Positions 36,110 to 44,967 of a stretch of 64,000 nt of DNA are shown piece by piece. A model generated the notes under the pieces. It was given only the letters and a program-made list of their open reading frames with translations, had not been told where the DNA came from and did not search any database. The stretch spans positions 1 to 64,000 of the forward strand of contig CAZQWU010000002.1 in NCBI GenBank assembly GCA_964597305.1. Direction: 5' to 3'. Origin of the DNA: UBA7398 sp964597305. Lineage in GTDB: Bacteria; Actinomycetota; Actinomycetes; Nanopelagicales; Nanopelagicaceae. A program made the translations under genes and the position numbers. How positions within the stretch are numbered: position 1 is the stretch's first letter; each line of letters begins with the position of its first letter.

Positions 36110-36139
36110 TAATTACGCAACTTTTATGTTGCGTAATTA
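36110..36139. promoter_or_regulatory. 30-bp palindrome (operator or hairpin) upstream of efeU
   Basis: Perfect 12-bp arms TAATTACGCAAC / GTTGCGTAATTA (36110-36121 and 36128-36139) around TTTTAT. It lies between the stop of RNase D and the start of efeU, both on the minus strand. No T-tract follows on the minus strand, so a protein-binding operator or transcript-stabilising hairpin is as likely as a terminator. It does not resemble a DtxR/IdeR box. Confidence 0.75.
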
Positions 36140-36142
36140 TGG

Positions 36143-37456
36143 TCACGGATTCCCACCATCCGCTGGCTCGATTTTTTCGTCGCTGGCTGGAGAAAGCTCA
36201 ATCGGTTCACTCTCGGTGAGGGCCTGTGCAATACACGGCGCTACCAAATTGATTTGCCATTGCCGGGCGCCCAAATCCATCAAGGCGCGCGCAACTCGAT
36301 CAACATTTCCGATGAATTCTGGTTTTTCAAGACTGAGCCAACAGAGTTGTTTATAGAAATCTGGTGTCACTAAATTTTCTGCAGGAAGATTATGTGCCAG
36401 TGCGCACTCGCTTAATAATGCTCGAGCATGGGTGTACCGGGCATATGCAAGGGGAAATTTCTCACGCCAAATCTTCGTTGGCGGCATAGCATCGCTTGAC
36501 GTTCGCAATGGTGGGAGTTCATCCTCGGACAATTCGTGGCATGCGATGAGTACCGTAATCCAGGTCTGAAAGTAGGATCGTTGCAGCGGGTTTCGAATTC
36601 GCTTGAACTCTGGTTGCACCATTAATTCATCAAGAGTTTTTGGCGCTCGAAGCGCTAGTTCAACTAAGAGTGAATCATTGAGTAATCGACCTGGTGCAAT
36701 ATCAATCTCTCGGGCAATGGCATCTCGCTTCTCCCAAAGCGCTTTGACGCACCCGGCGCTGCGGCGCGATCGCACTTTATGCATTCCCGAGGTGCGCCGC
36801 CAAGGCTCTCTTTTTTTCGATTGTAGTGAAGTGAGTGATTGAGCTCGCGCAGTGAATGTGGTGATTATGGAATGGAAGTCTGCTTCCGCCCAGGCTAATT
36901 TATTTTGTTCCTCGAGCGCTGCAGCTACGCCATCTCGAATATCAAGTAAGACATCTACATCAAGGGCAGCGTAATTAAGCCAATCACTATGAAGTGGTCG
37001 CTTCGACCAGTCCACTGCGCTATGTTCTTTTGCCAGCGTCAAATCGAGCAGAGTCTCTGTCAACGGCCCCAACCCGACGCGAGCAAAACCTGCTAATCGC
37101 GCACCTAGTTCGGTATCAAAAAGTTTTTTCGGTGCAATACCAAATTCGTGTAAACACGGTAGATCTTGCGTACTCGCATGAATAACCCATTCTTCATCAC
37201 GTAAATGATGATTCAGTCTTTCAGTATGGTCAGAGCCAGTGAGCGCAATGGGATCTATGAGATAAATTCCAGTTCCACGACGGAAAATTTGAATGAGATA
37301 TGCGCGTTGGCTATATCGAAAACCAGAAGCGCGCTCTGCATCAATAGCAATCGGCCCAGCTCCATCGAGCACGTGATCGACGCAATCGCGCCAACCATTA
37401 TCGGTATCGATAAATGTGTAGGCGCCATTGCGCGGAGCCAAAAGCGGTGTGGGCAT
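36143..37456 (-). CDS. rnd: ribonuclease D-like 3'-5' exoribonuclease with HRDC domain
   Basis: 437 residues. DEDD exonuclease domain with Asp39/Glu41 in AIDAERASGFRYS, DTELGARLAGF, and YAALDVDVLL, followed by HRDC-type helices (about 215-300) and a longer C-terminal region. Probably trims tRNA or other RNA 3' ends. It overlaps the DUF3000 stop by 1 nt; this pair is conserved in actinobacteria. Confidence 0.92.
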   Translation of the reverse strand: MPTPLLAPRNGAYTFIDTDNGWRDCVDHVLDGAGPIAIDAERASGFRYSQRAYLIQIFRRGTGIYLIDPIALTGSDHTERLNHHLRDEEWVIHASTQDLPCLHEFGIAPKKLFDTELGARLAGFARVGLGPLTETLLDLTLAKEHSAVDWSKRPLHSDWLNYAALDVDVLLDIRDGVAAALEEQNKLAWAEADFHSIITTFTARAQSLTSLQSKKREPWRRTSGMHKVRSRRSAGCVKALWEKRDAIAREIDIAPGRLLNDSLLVELALRAPKTLDELMVQPEFKRIRNPLQRSYFQTWITVLIACHELSEDELPPLRTSSDAMPPTKIWREKFPLAYARYTHARALLSECALAHNLPAENLVTPDFYKQLCWLSLEKPEFIGNVDRVARALMDLGARQWQINLVAPCIAQALTESEPIELSPASDEKIEPADGGNP

Positions 37457-38031
37457 TAACGACGAGGGCGAGAGAGCGTGAGTACACCATCGGGAATTGG
37501 CGTTAATCCTGAGGTCACTTCAAGCAACGAAAGCCAGGCATCTGCATGGCGGGTGAGCTGAGCAGGATCAGCAGGTGTCCACGATGCTCGAATTTCAATT
37601 TCACTATCGTCCTCTGTATCAACTAATTGACCAAAAGATTTACTGGCAACTTTTGTTACGGTTCCACTAATCGCTCGATAATCTGCGCCTGCATTTGATA
37701 AAGATTCTTGTAACCAAGCCCATCCCACGTCAGCTAATAATTGATCGTTGGCCATATCGTGATCGATTGCCGCTCGAACAAAGGTGACACAACGAAAATT
37801 TCCATCCCACGCCTCTTGCCCAGCTGGATCATGCAGCAGGACAAATCGTCCCGTTGCCACATCATCATTCTCATCAAGGGCGACATCAGCAATAACTGCG
37901 AATGCATGTGGCGCTAATCGTTGTGGTGCAGGGGCTATTTCAAATTCAATCTCTGGACGAGCTTCGCGTGAGCGAATGTGTGTGACAAATTCGTCGAAAA
38001 ACTTTTTTTCACTCGCAGGGGAATGATTCAT
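37456..38031 (-). CDS. DUF3000 family protein
   Basis: 191 residues, soluble, with no motif I can assign; DUF3000 is an actinobacterial family always near RNase D (and hemE, absent here). The last segment (HADAWLSLLEVTSGLTPIPDGVLTLSRPRR, positions about 160-190) is typical. ATG 38031 is preferred to 38058 because TACCCT ends 6 nt upstream of it. Confidence 0.87.
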   Translation of the reverse strand: MNHSPASEKKFFDEFVTHIRSREARPEIEFEIAPAPQRLAPHAFAVIADVALDENDDVATGRFVLLHDPAGQEAWDGNFRCVTFVRAAIDHDMANDQLLADVGWAWLQESLSNAGADYRAISGTVTKVASKSFGQLVDTEDDSEIEIRASWTPADPAQLTRHADAWLSLLEVTSGLTPIPDGVLTLSRPRR

Positions 38032-38037
38032 GAGATA

Positions 38038-38043
38038 AGGGTA
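38038..38043 (-). promoter_or_regulatory. leaderless -10 (TACCCT) of DUF3000-rnd
   Basis: On the minus strand TACCCT ends 6 nt before ATG 38031; no Shine-Dalgarno. Back to back with the EamA promoter. Confidence 0.45.
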
Positions 38044-38080
38044 AGAGCCGAGCCTCATGTGATGAGGGAGGCGCGAGCGT

Positions 38081-38086
38081 TATCCT
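38081..38086 (+). promoter_or_regulatory. leaderless -10 (TATCCT) of the EamA gene
   Basis: TATCCT ends 7 nt before ATG 38094; no Shine-Dalgarno. Confidence 0.5.
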
Positions 38087-38093
38087 TGCGGAT

Positions 38094-38930
38094 ATGGCGT
38101 CACTTCTTGCACTTCTCTCCAGTGTGCTTTGGGGGAGTGCAGATTTTTTTGGTGGGAAACTTGCGAAACGATTTCCAGCACTTGCAGTAACCGGACTCTC
38201 GCAAGCGATGGGATTGTTATTCGGTATCGGTGCAATCATCGCTACATCAAGTTTTCATGCACCGTCTCTGGATTGGCATTCTTATGCGTTGCCCGGAATT
38301 ATTGCTGGCATCGCTGGCTTTCTCGGTTTAGTCTCGTTCTACTCCGGATTAGCAACAGGTCGAATGGGAGTTGTTTCTCCCATCAGCTCACTAGGGGCAC
38401 TCATCCCACTTACCGTTGCTTTGCTTCAAGGAGAACGACCTACGTCGCTTCAACTATTAGGAATGGTGATTGCGCTGCTTGGGGCATTTTGTGCCAGTGG
38501 TCCTGAGATTAATAGTGGTTTACCTATGAAACCTTTGCTCTTTGCATTGGGGGCAACAGGTGGATTTGGAATTTGCCTCACCTTTATGGCAATGGGATCG
38601 AGCGATAGCTCGCTATTGACGATGACAACCATGCGTGTAACTTCGGTAACAATTGCAGTAGTACTTGCACTTCGCTTTCGAAGTTTGGGTGGGTTGGGAT
38701 TAGTGAATCTCCCATTGTTAATATTTATTGGAGTCGCAGATTTTCTTGCCAATTTCACTATCGGAGTTGCCACGACAAAAGGATTGGTCTCAATCACGAT
38801 GGTACTTGGTTCACTCTTTCCTATCGTAACTTCTGTATTAGCCTATAAATTTCTCCACGAGCGCCTTCACAAAGTTCAATATGCCGGAATTGTTTTTGCA
38901 ATTTTGGGAATTTCGCTTATCTCACTCTGA
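38094..38930 (+). CDS. EamA-family (DMT) transporter
   Basis: 278 residues with ten hydrophobic segments in two EamA repeats (LSSVLWGSADFFGGKLA at the start; a second repeat from about 145). These drug/metabolite transporters export or import small metabolites; substrate unknown. It diverges from DUF3000 and converges on the RibD-like gene with a 6-nt gap. Confidence 0.9.
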   Translation: MASLLALLSSVLWGSADFFGGKLAKRFPALAVTGLSQAMGLLFGIGAIIATSSFHAPSLDWHSYALPGIIAGIAGFLGLVSFYSGLATGRMGVVSPISSLGALIPLTVALLQGERPTSLQLLGMVIALLGAFCASGPEINSGLPMKPLLFALGATGGFGICLTFMAMGSSDSSLLTMTTMRVTSVTIAVVLALRFRSLGGLGLVNLPLLIFIGVADFLANFTIGVATTKGLVSITMVLGSLFPIVTSVLAYKFLHERLHKVQYAGIVFAILGISLISL

Positions 38931-38936
38931 TTGACG

Positions 38937-39422
38937 TTACCGATGTAATTCGAGGAATAGTTCCTTTTCAATTATTTCCTCCGATGTAACGTTAAATTCT
39001 CGAAAAGCACTTCGCCAATCAAAGAGAAAGTCAGATTCATAGGTATCGTCGGTGATCGTTAAAAAAATCGACTTAATGTCATCGAGGATTGGTTGAAAGA
39101 AGTGTGGACCGCCTTCAATATGTAAACCATCGCCGTAAAGTTCGCGGGCTTTATGTAGCGCCAACTTCGGGGTGCAGTTCCAGATTTGTGCCCGTGGATT
39201 TTTAACACGCACCATCGATCGGGAAACGATGATGAGTGGAACCGGGGTCTTTTCATAGGGTTCAACCCGTGCCGTGTTTCCACCAATAAGAATGGCGCCA
39301 GCCATCCGCCTTCGTTCGAGGAATCGAGTTCGATCCCGATCTGAACTCAAAGCACGTGAGGACCCTTCACGCATAAACGATCCGCGAGAATTCACCACGA
39401 GCGAGAGCGTTACCTGTGTCAT
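38937..39422 (-). CDS. RibD C-terminal / dihydrofolate reductase-like protein
   Basis: 161 residues resembling the reductase domain of RibD: TQVTLSLVVNSRGS, GAILIGGNTARVEPY, VPLIIVSRS, and LHIEGGPHFFQPIL with the GGP substrate loop. Probably NADPH-dependent reduction of a pteridine- or riboflavin-precursor-like compound; specificity unknown. ATG 39422 is chosen because TACCGT ends 7 nt upstream. Confidence 0.82.
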   Translation of the reverse strand: MTQVTLSLVVNSRGSFMREGSSRALSSDRDRTRFLERRRMAGAILIGGNTARVEPYEKTPVPLIIVSRSMVRVKNPRAQIWNCTPKLALHKARELYGDGLHIEGGPHFFQPILDDIKSIFLTITDDTYESDFLFDWRSAFREFNVTSEEIIEKELFLELHR

Positions 39423-39429
39423 CGCCACG

Positions 39430-39435
39430 ACGGTA
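39430..39435 (-). promoter_or_regulatory. leaderless -10 (TACCGT) of the RibD-like gene
   Basis: On the minus strand TACCGT ends 7 nt before ATG 39422. It lies only 19 bp from the opposing TATAGT. Confidence 0.4.
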
Positions 39436-39454
39436 CCTTGTCAGTCTCCGCCTT

Positions 39455-39460
39455 TATAGT
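39455..39460 (+). promoter_or_regulatory. leaderless -10 (TATAGT) of the CXXC small-protein gene
   Basis: TATAGT, close to the TATAAT consensus, ends 6 nt before ATG 39467; no Shine-Dalgarno. Confidence 0.6.
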
Positions 39461-39466
39461 CGAGCC

Positions 39467-39688
39467 ATGATTATTGATTGCGATAGTTGTATCGTGCGCG
39501 AGATCGCATGCCACGATTGCGTTGTTTCATCGATCTTGACGGCGAAGCCTGTTGATGCACACCAGCACGATGTCACAGAAGTCGAGATCACTGAAGATGA
39601 AAAGGCAGTAATCGCCCTCCTCTCTTCGCGTGGCCTCGTACCACCACTGCGATTTGGTGATAACTCACAGAAAACCATGCGTGCGTGA
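39467..39688 (+). CDS. small conserved cysteine protein
   Basis: 73 residues beginning MIIDCDSCIVREIACHDCVV, with two CXXC motifs near the N-terminus (Cys5, Cys8, Cys15, Cys18), likely a metal-binding site, and an acidic helix-forming C-terminal half. Similar small proteins are common in actinobacteria and unnamed. ATG 39467, not the upstream frame opening at 39416, because the promoter hexamer lies directly before it. It precedes the NlpC/P60 gene. Confidence 0.8.
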   Translation: MIIDCDSCIVREIACHDCVVSSILTAKPVDAHQHDVTEVEITEDEKAVIALLSSRGLVPPLRFGDNSQKTMRA

Positions 39689-39725
39689 TAAGTGTTCTGG
39701 CTTGAGTGTATGAGGGGATGATGGT

Positions 39726-39731
39726 TAGCCT
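39726..39731 (+). promoter_or_regulatory. leaderless -10 (TAGCCT) of the NlpC/P60 gene
   Basis: TAGCCT ends 6 nt before GTG 39738; no Shine-Dalgarno. Confidence 0.5.
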
Positions 39732-39737
39732 GCTTCG

Positions 39738-40769
39738 GTGAAGAAGCGATATGGGCGCTCCATTCGAATTTATGTGGTTTTTTTTACGACCACTGCTGTA
39801 TTTCTCGGGATTTTTCCTTCCGCTAACGCTGCGCCAAATCTCAAGGATGTCCAAGCAAAGGTAGAAGCGCTTCAAGAAGAAGCAGCGATGGCGGCAGAAA
39901 ATGCTCAAGCGGCAAAAATTCAATTGGCATCATTGACCCGAACTCTCGCATCAGTGCAACAGAAAGCAGCAGCTCAAAAAAACAATGTCGACTCCTTGGC
40001 AAAATCATTGAGCGCTATTGCCATCACCCAATTTAAATCTGGTGGCCTTAGCCAGAGTTTGGAATTACTTTTCTCTAGCGACCCGCAATTATATTTAACA
40101 ACTGCGGGATCACTTGAAGCTATTACCCGTAAGAAAGCGATTCAACTTCGTCAGTACTCTGCAGCACAGCAGAGATTAACTGCGACCACTTTTACCGTGA
40201 ACGACAAATTAGCGCTCGTCGCGGCTGCTAAAGCTAAGTATGAAGCAGAGATGCGTAATGCTCAGAAGAAACTTGATGATGCGCAAGCGCTCCTTGACAC
40301 ATTACAAGCAGCAGAGCGGGAGCGACTCTTAAAACTGCAGCAGCAACAAGAAGATGCAGATCAAGCAAACTCATTGGCACAAGTAGCAACGGCCAACAAC
40401 ATCTCCGGTCGAGCGGGTATCGCGTTGCGATTTGCTTTGAAACAAATTGGCGACAAGTACGTTTTTGGCGCCGCTGGTCCTGTGTATTGGGACTGTTCAG
40501 GGCTAACTATGCGTGCTTATGCAGCCGCTGGAGTTTCACTTCCTCATTCGTCGCGAGTTCAAGCAAAAATGGGTAAGAGCATCGCCAAAGGGGACTTACT
40601 TCCCGGAGATCTTTTGTTCTTTGGTTCGCCGGTTTCACACGTTGGAATTTATATGGGTGGTAGAAAGATGGTGCATGCGCCACGTCCTGGATCGCGAGTT
40701 AAAGTGATCGAATTTGATAGCAGTTTCAGTTTAGGGAGAAAGAAATTCGTCGGTGCCCGCCGCTTCTAA
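39738..40769 (+). CDS. secreted NlpC/P60 peptidoglycan endopeptidase
   Basis: 343 residues. Signal peptide (basic KKRYGR, hydrophobic core, ANAAP cleavage near 32). Residues 35-210 form a long coiled coil (Ala/Gln/Glu/Lys heptads), which in RipA/RipC proteins controls the enzyme. The C-terminal NlpC/P60 domain has catalytic Cys in WDCSGL (about 253), His in VSHVGIYMG and a third polar residue in HAPRPG. It cuts peptide cross-links during division. GTG start. The gene neighbours pimB, as Rv2190c does in mycobacteria. Confidence 0.93.
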   Translation: MKKRYGRSIRIYVVFFTTTAVFLGIFPSANAAPNLKDVQAKVEALQEEAAMAAENAQAAKIQLASLTRTLASVQQKAAAQKNNVDSLAKSLSAIAITQFKSGGLSQSLELLFSSDPQLYLTTAGSLEAITRKKAIQLRQYSAAQQRLTATTFTVNDKLALVAAAKAKYEAEMRNAQKKLDDAQALLDTLQAAERERLLKLQQQQEDADQANSLAQVATANNISGRAGIALRFALKQIGDKYVFGAAGPVYWDCSGLTMRAYAAAGVSLPHSSRVQAKMGKSIAKGDLLPGDLLFFGSPVSHVGIYMGGRKMVHAPRPGSRVKVIEFDSSFSLGRKKFVGARRF

Positions 40770-41928
40770 AGCATCGATACTTCTCGTTACAAATGATTTT
40801 GGCCCACGTGCAGGTGGCATAGAAACATTCATCATTGGTCTGCTAACCCATATTCAGCAGAATCCACAGCGATTACGTGAACCGGTCATTGTCTACACCT
40901 CAGCACAGTCAGAGAGTGAAGAGTATGACGCCTGGTGGCTCAATCATCATGGAGTTACAGTTATTAGAGATCGACGGAAAATTCTTTTACCAACTCCACG
41001 GGTTTATCGCACACTTAAGAAAATCATTCGGCACCATGAGATCTCCATTGTCTGGTTTGGTGCTGCTGCGCCACTAGGCATCATGTCGCGCGCGCTACGT
41101 AGCGCAGGCGCAAGACGTATTGTTGCGTTAACACATGGTCACGAGGTTTGGTGGGCAAAAATCCCACCCTTTAAATTTGCCATCCGGTTTATTGCTCGCC
41201 ATGTAGACCAGTTGGGATACCTGGGTGAATTTACTCGATCTGCGATCACACCGGCACTTCGTATGAGTGATAGAAATAAATTAATCAAAATTGCGCCGGG
41301 AATCGACAGCGCTCACTTTCGGCCCACAGAACGAGATCCGAAATTAATTGAGAAATATTCATTGACGAATAAGCACACGATTATTTCAGTAGGTCGACTC
41401 GTTCATCGTAAAGGTCAAGATAGATTGATCGAAGCGCTTCCGCAGGTACTTGCACAATTTCCCAATGCAGTTCTTATTTTCGTCGGCATAGGACCTCGGA
41501 TGAGCTACTTACAAAAGCGTGTTTCAGAGAAGAAACTTGAGGATTCAGTTCGATTTATCGGTCGAATTTCCCACGATGAACTTCCGCGATATTTTGCGTT
41601 AGGCGATATTTTTGCAATGCCAGCGCGATCTCGTTTAGCGGGACTTGAAGTCGAAGGGTTGGGCATTGTGTATCTTGAAGCAAGCGCGTGTGGTTTACCT
41701 GTCATTGCTGGTAAATCAGGTGGTGCACCGGATGCTGTGCTGGAAGGAAAATCCGGCATTATCGTCGATGGCCACAATATTCATCAGATTGCCAACGGCA
41801 TTACAACATTGTTAGCAAATGAAGATCAGCGAAACTCTATGGGTAGCTTTGGCCGTCAGTGGGTGATCTCGGAATGGAGTTGGGAACACTGGACGAGTGA
41901 ATTCACTCGCGCCTTAGGCATCAATTAA
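40753..41928 (+). CDS. pimB: PimB-like GDP-mannose-dependent mannosyltransferase (GT4)
   Basis: 391 residues, two Rossmann domains of the GT-B fold. The N-terminal LVTNDFGPRAGGIETF loop and the C-terminal VGRLVHRKGQDRLIEAL and RLAGLEVEGLGIVYLEAS (donor-binding EX7E) closely match PimB, which adds mannose to phosphatidylinositol mannosides. It suggests a PIM-containing envelope. GTG start; overlaps the NlpC/P60 gene by 17 nt. The acceptor is inferred from synteny and motif likeness. Confidence 0.88.
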   Translation: MPAASKASILLVTNDFGPRAGGIETFIIGLLTHIQQNPQRLREPVIVYTSAQSESEEYDAWWLNHHGVTVIRDRRKILLPTPRVYRTLKKIIRHHEISIVWFGAAAPLGIMSRALRSAGARRIVALTHGHEVWWAKIPPFKFAIRFIARHVDQLGYLGEFTRSAITPALRMSDRNKLIKIAPGIDSAHFRPTERDPKLIEKYSLTNKHTIISVGRLVHRKGQDRLIEALPQVLAQFPNAVLIFVGIGPRMSYLQKRVSEKKLEDSVRFIGRISHDELPRYFALGDIFAMPARSRLAGLEVEGLGIVYLEASACGLPVIAGKSGGAPDAVLEGKSGIIVDGHNIHQIANGITTLLANEDQRNSMGSFGRQWVISEWSWEHWTSEFTRALGIN

Positions 41929-41971
41929 ACATCGGTGACGCAATATTTTCTTGCGAAGAATTCCACAATAT

Positions 41972-42586
41972 CTAGTGAAGAATTCCATATTCGCGAGCCT
42001 TATTAATTGCCGCGACTCGATTAGTGACGGCAAGCTTGCGATAAATCGCAGCGACGTGAGTTTTGACCGTGGAGTCGCCTAAGAAAAGAGATTGCGCAAT
42101 TTCGTGGATAGTCTTTCCGGAAGGTAATATTTCTAGAACTTCCAGCTCTCGCCCAGTTAATCCGTATATATATTTATCGAAGTTATATAAATCTTTAGCG
42201 CGGTGAGTTGAAAATGATAATGGCGAGTGGACTGCGCATTTAATTGCTGCAACTACCTCATTAATGGTTGCAGATTTTTCGACATAGCCACTTGCTCCTG
42301 CCTCCATTGCAGCTTTAATCTGCTCTGGCAGATGCGACACGGTGAGAACAACTAATCCAATCGAACGAGATCGAGCGCGTGCCCATCGAACAAGATCGAG
42401 TCCGTTTCCATCTGGGAGATGTAGGTCAATAACAACAATATCGGGGTTTAACTGGGCTATTTTTCCAATGGCGTCGTGGCGAGTTCCTGCTTCACCGACA
42501 ACAGTGAGAGTCCCATCGTGTGCCAGGGCTCTTCGTAAACCTGCTCTTACAACTTCATGATCATCAACTAAAAGAATTTTCGTCAT
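41972..42586 (-). CDS. NarL/LuxR-family response regulator
   Basis: 204 residues: receiver domain with acidic pair Asp9/Asp10, phospho-acceptor Asp54 (IVVIDLHLPDG) and Lys in EKSA (about 103), then a LuxR HTH (LTGRELEVLEIL... GDSTVKTHVAAIYRKL) at about 140-200. ATG 42586 gives the canonical MTKILLVDDHE; the frame opens further upstream. It overlaps the kinase gene by 23 nt, forming a cognate pair. Targets unknown. Confidence 0.93.
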   Translation of the reverse strand: MTKILLVDDHEVVRAGLRRALAHDGTLTVVGEAGTRHDAIGKIAQLNPDIVVIDLHLPDGNGLDLVRWARARSRSIGLVVLTVSHLPEQIKAAMEAGASGYVEKSATINEVVAAIKCAVHSPLSFSTHRAKDLYNFDKYIYGLTGRELEVLEILPSGKTIHEIAQSLFLGDSTVKTHVAAIYRKLAVTNRVAAINKAREYGILH

Positions 42587-43181
42587 GGCGTTTTTGCGAT
42601 AACCGCCGTGGAATGACAATGACAAATGTTGTTCCATTGGCGCCACTTGTCATTGTGAGCGTTCCATCTAGTGAGGCTATCCGCTCCTTTATGTTCTGTA
42701 GGCCAAAATGTCCTTCACTTACCTTTGCGCGTCCTATACCGTCATCGTCAATTGTGATCACGGTGTAGTCGTTAAAAAATTCTGTCGCCAGTGTAAATCG
42801 CGTGGCATCTGAATAGCGAAGTGCGTTGAGCGCTATCTCTCGAATAATTAGTGTGAGTTCTCGTCTGAGAGTGTTATCACTTTTCTGAAAGTAGGGAAGC
42901 TCGCCGCGAAGTACTAATTCAATATCACTGGAATGAAAGAGCAGTTTCAAGAGCGCATCGATGGAGATGTCGTCGTTTCGAAGTTGCAGTATGTCGAGCC
43001 GAATTTTATTGATAATGTCCATAGTCGATAAACGCATGCGACGTATTTCGGTTCGCGCCGATGTGGTGATATCGGAACGTGCAATGACTGCATCCAATCC
43101 ATACCCAAGGGCAACGAGATCCTGGACCACGCCATCGTGAAGATCGCGCGCGATCTGTGTTCGGATCTGATTGTCAGGCAA
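42564..43181 (-). CDS. sensor-less NarL-type histidine kinase
   Basis: About 205 residues comprising only HisKA_3 (phospho-acceptor His in ARDLHDGVVQDL) and an HATPase_c domain (N-box REIALNALRYSD, G1 DDDGIGRAK, G2 GHFGLQNIKERI). No transmembrane or PAS/GAF sensor domain is present, so input must come from a separate protein or cytoplasmic cue. Start uncertain: TTG 43181 lies 13 nt after AAAGGAG and overlaps the fadD15 stop by 8 nt; ATG 43223 is the alternative with a 50-nt overlap. Confidence 0.85.
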   Translation of the reverse strand: MPDNQIRTQIARDLHDGVVQDLVALGYGLDAVIARSDITTSARTEIRRMRLSTMDIINKIRLDILQLRNDDISIDALLKLLFHSSDIELVLRGELPYFQKSDNTLRRELTLIIREIALNALRYSDATRFTLATEFFNDYTVITIDDDGIGRAKVSEGHFGLQNIKERIASLDGTLTMTSGANGTTFVIVIPRRLSQKRHDENSFS

Positions 43182-44961
43182 AGAGTGAGTCAATCTCCTT
43201 TGCAAATTGCTGAGCGACCACATGGCGTTTTACAGAGAGTTTGGCTGTCAATTGACCGCCAGCGATGGTGAAATCCGTCGGCAAAATTGTGAACTTGCGT
43301 ATTGATTCCGCGCGACTAACGGCTTTATTCGCTTCATCGACCGCACTTTGTATCACAGCATTTAATGTGGGATCCAGCGCTAAATCAGCAACACTGGCGC
43401 CTTCCTTTTTATTTGCAACCATCCATGACTTTAGAGCATCGTGATCGAGAGTTATAAGCGCTGCAATAAATGGTTTGTTATCGCCAACGACCATGCATTG
43501 ACTTATTAATGGATGAGCACGTAATCGGTCTTCGAGCACTGCAGGAGCAACATTTTTTCCACCAGAGGTGACGATCAATTCTTTTTTCCGGCCAACAATA
43601 TACAGAAACCCTTCATCATCGAGTCGACCGAGATCGCCCGAGCGGAAGTAACCATCACTCGTAAAGACTTCTTCATTGGCCGCATCATTTTGCCAATATC
43701 CACGCATCACAATGGGACCTTTAATAAGAACTTCACCATCGTCATCAATCTTGATTGTCGTACTGGGAATTGGTCGACCTACCGATCCCACTTTATGTGC
43801 AGCGGTGAGATTGAGCGTTGCGCCAGCGGTGGTTTCCGTTAAGCCGTAACCTTCAAGAACGCGAATTCCTGCGCCTCGGTAGAAATGTCCGAGACGTTCG
43901 CCAAGTGGCGCACCTCCGGAAATTGCCGCTTCAACCCGACCGCCAAGCAAATGACGAATTTTAGAAAAGACAAGTTTGTCGAAGAGCGCATGTTGAACTT
44001 TGAGAAGAAGTGAGACTTTTCCGGTATCTAACGCTTGGCTATACGCAATAGCCGTTGCCGCGGCTTTTCGGAATATCTCGCCCTTGCCACCGGCATCTGC
44101 CTTTGCTTCGGCGCCGTTGTATACCTTTTCAAATATGCGTGGAACAGCCAGTACGAAGGTAGGTCTAAACGAAGCGAGATCTGGCATTAATCGTCCAATG
44201 GGATCACTGCAATGGGCCATATGTAGACCAGCACGTATAGCGCCAATCTGCACCATTCGACCAAAGACGTGTGCAACAGGAAGAAAGAGAAGGGTTGATC
44301 CACCAGGTTTAAGAAAGAGATCACTTGCACCTGCAACAACATTTCCGCACTCGGCGATGAAATTTCCATGAGTTAATTGAACGCCTTTAGGTTTACCAGT
44401 GGTTCCTGAGGTATAAATCAACGTTGCCAAAGTTTCCGGATTTAATTGCTCACGTCGTTTCACAATTTCGTCATCAGAAATATCCTTACCGGCAGTGGCA
44501 AGCACTGATAAAACGTTCTCCGTCATCAACCAAATATTCTTAACCGCAGAGGGAAGTACCGGGGTAACCGTCTCCTTGTGGGCAGGTGTTTCAACGATCA
44601 GCGCAACAGCGCCTGAGTCAGTTAAAATCCACTCAACTTGTTCAGCAGATGACGTTTCATAAATAGGAACAACCACACCACCGGCGTACCAGATGGCAAA
44701 ATCTAAAATGGTCCATTCATATCGAGTTCTCGCCATGATGGCGACTCGGTCGCCCACGCGAATTCCACTGGCAACCAAACCTTTTGCAGTTGCACGAACC
44801 TCTTCGTCAAGTTCATGCGCAGTGACTTTCTGCCAACCTTCACCTAATGGGCGAGAGAGCATTACCCGCGTTGGCTCAAATCGTGCGCGATCGGCGATGT
44901 AATGCGTCAGGTTGCCATTTGTAGCAACTGGTTCGAGCGTTGGCACTGAGAATTGATTCAT
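43174..44961 (-). CDS. fadD15: long-chain fatty-acid--CoA ligase (FadD15-like)
   Basis: 595 residues of the ANL adenylating superfamily. ATP-binding P-loop YTSGTTGKPKG (about 183-193), GYGLTETT, the adenosine motif SGDLGRLDDEGFLYIVGRKKELIV, and a C-terminal catalytic lysine region. Activates fatty acids as CoA thioesters, feeding fadA-fadJ or lipid synthesis. Order pimB/fadD15/SRPBCC/ROK/plsC corresponds to the mycobacterial Rv2188c-Rv2182c block, with a two-component pair inserted. Confidence 0.93.
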   Translation of the reverse strand: MNQFSVPTLEPVATNGNLTHYIADRARFEPTRVMLSRPLGEGWQKVTAHELDEEVRATAKGLVASGIRVGDRVAIMARTRYEWTILDFAIWYAGGVVVPIYETSSAEQVEWILTDSGAVALIVETPAHKETVTPVLPSAVKNIWLMTENVLSVLATAGKDISDDEIVKRREQLNPETLATLIYTSGTTGKPKGVQLTHGNFIAECGNVVAGASDLFLKPGGSTLLFLPVAHVFGRMVQIGAIRAGLHMAHCSDPIGRLMPDLASFRPTFVLAVPRIFEKVYNGAEAKADAGGKGEIFRKAAATAIAYSQALDTGKVSLLLKVQHALFDKLVFSKIRHLLGGRVEAAISGGAPLGERLGHFYRGAGIRVLEGYGLTETTAGATLNLTAAHKVGSVGRPIPSTTIKIDDDGEVLIKGPIVMRGYWQNDAANEEVFTSDGYFRSGDLGRLDDEGFLYIVGRKKELIVTSGGKNVAPAVLEDRLRAHPLISQCMVVGDNKPFIAALITLDHDALKSWMVANKKEGASVADLALDPTLNAVIQSAVDEANKAVSRAESIRKFTILPTDFTIAGGQLTAKLSVKRHVVAQQFAKEIDSLFA

Positions 44962-44967
44962 ACTCCT

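Noticed and set aside
36110..36139. Palindrome as a DtxR/IdeR iron box
   Set aside because: The iron box core TTAGG...CCTAA is absent; half-site TTGCGTAATTA does not match.
43182..43223. N-terminal sensor segment for the histidine kinase
   Set aside because: The extra 14 residues are fadD15 coding sequence in another frame and too short for any sensor domain.
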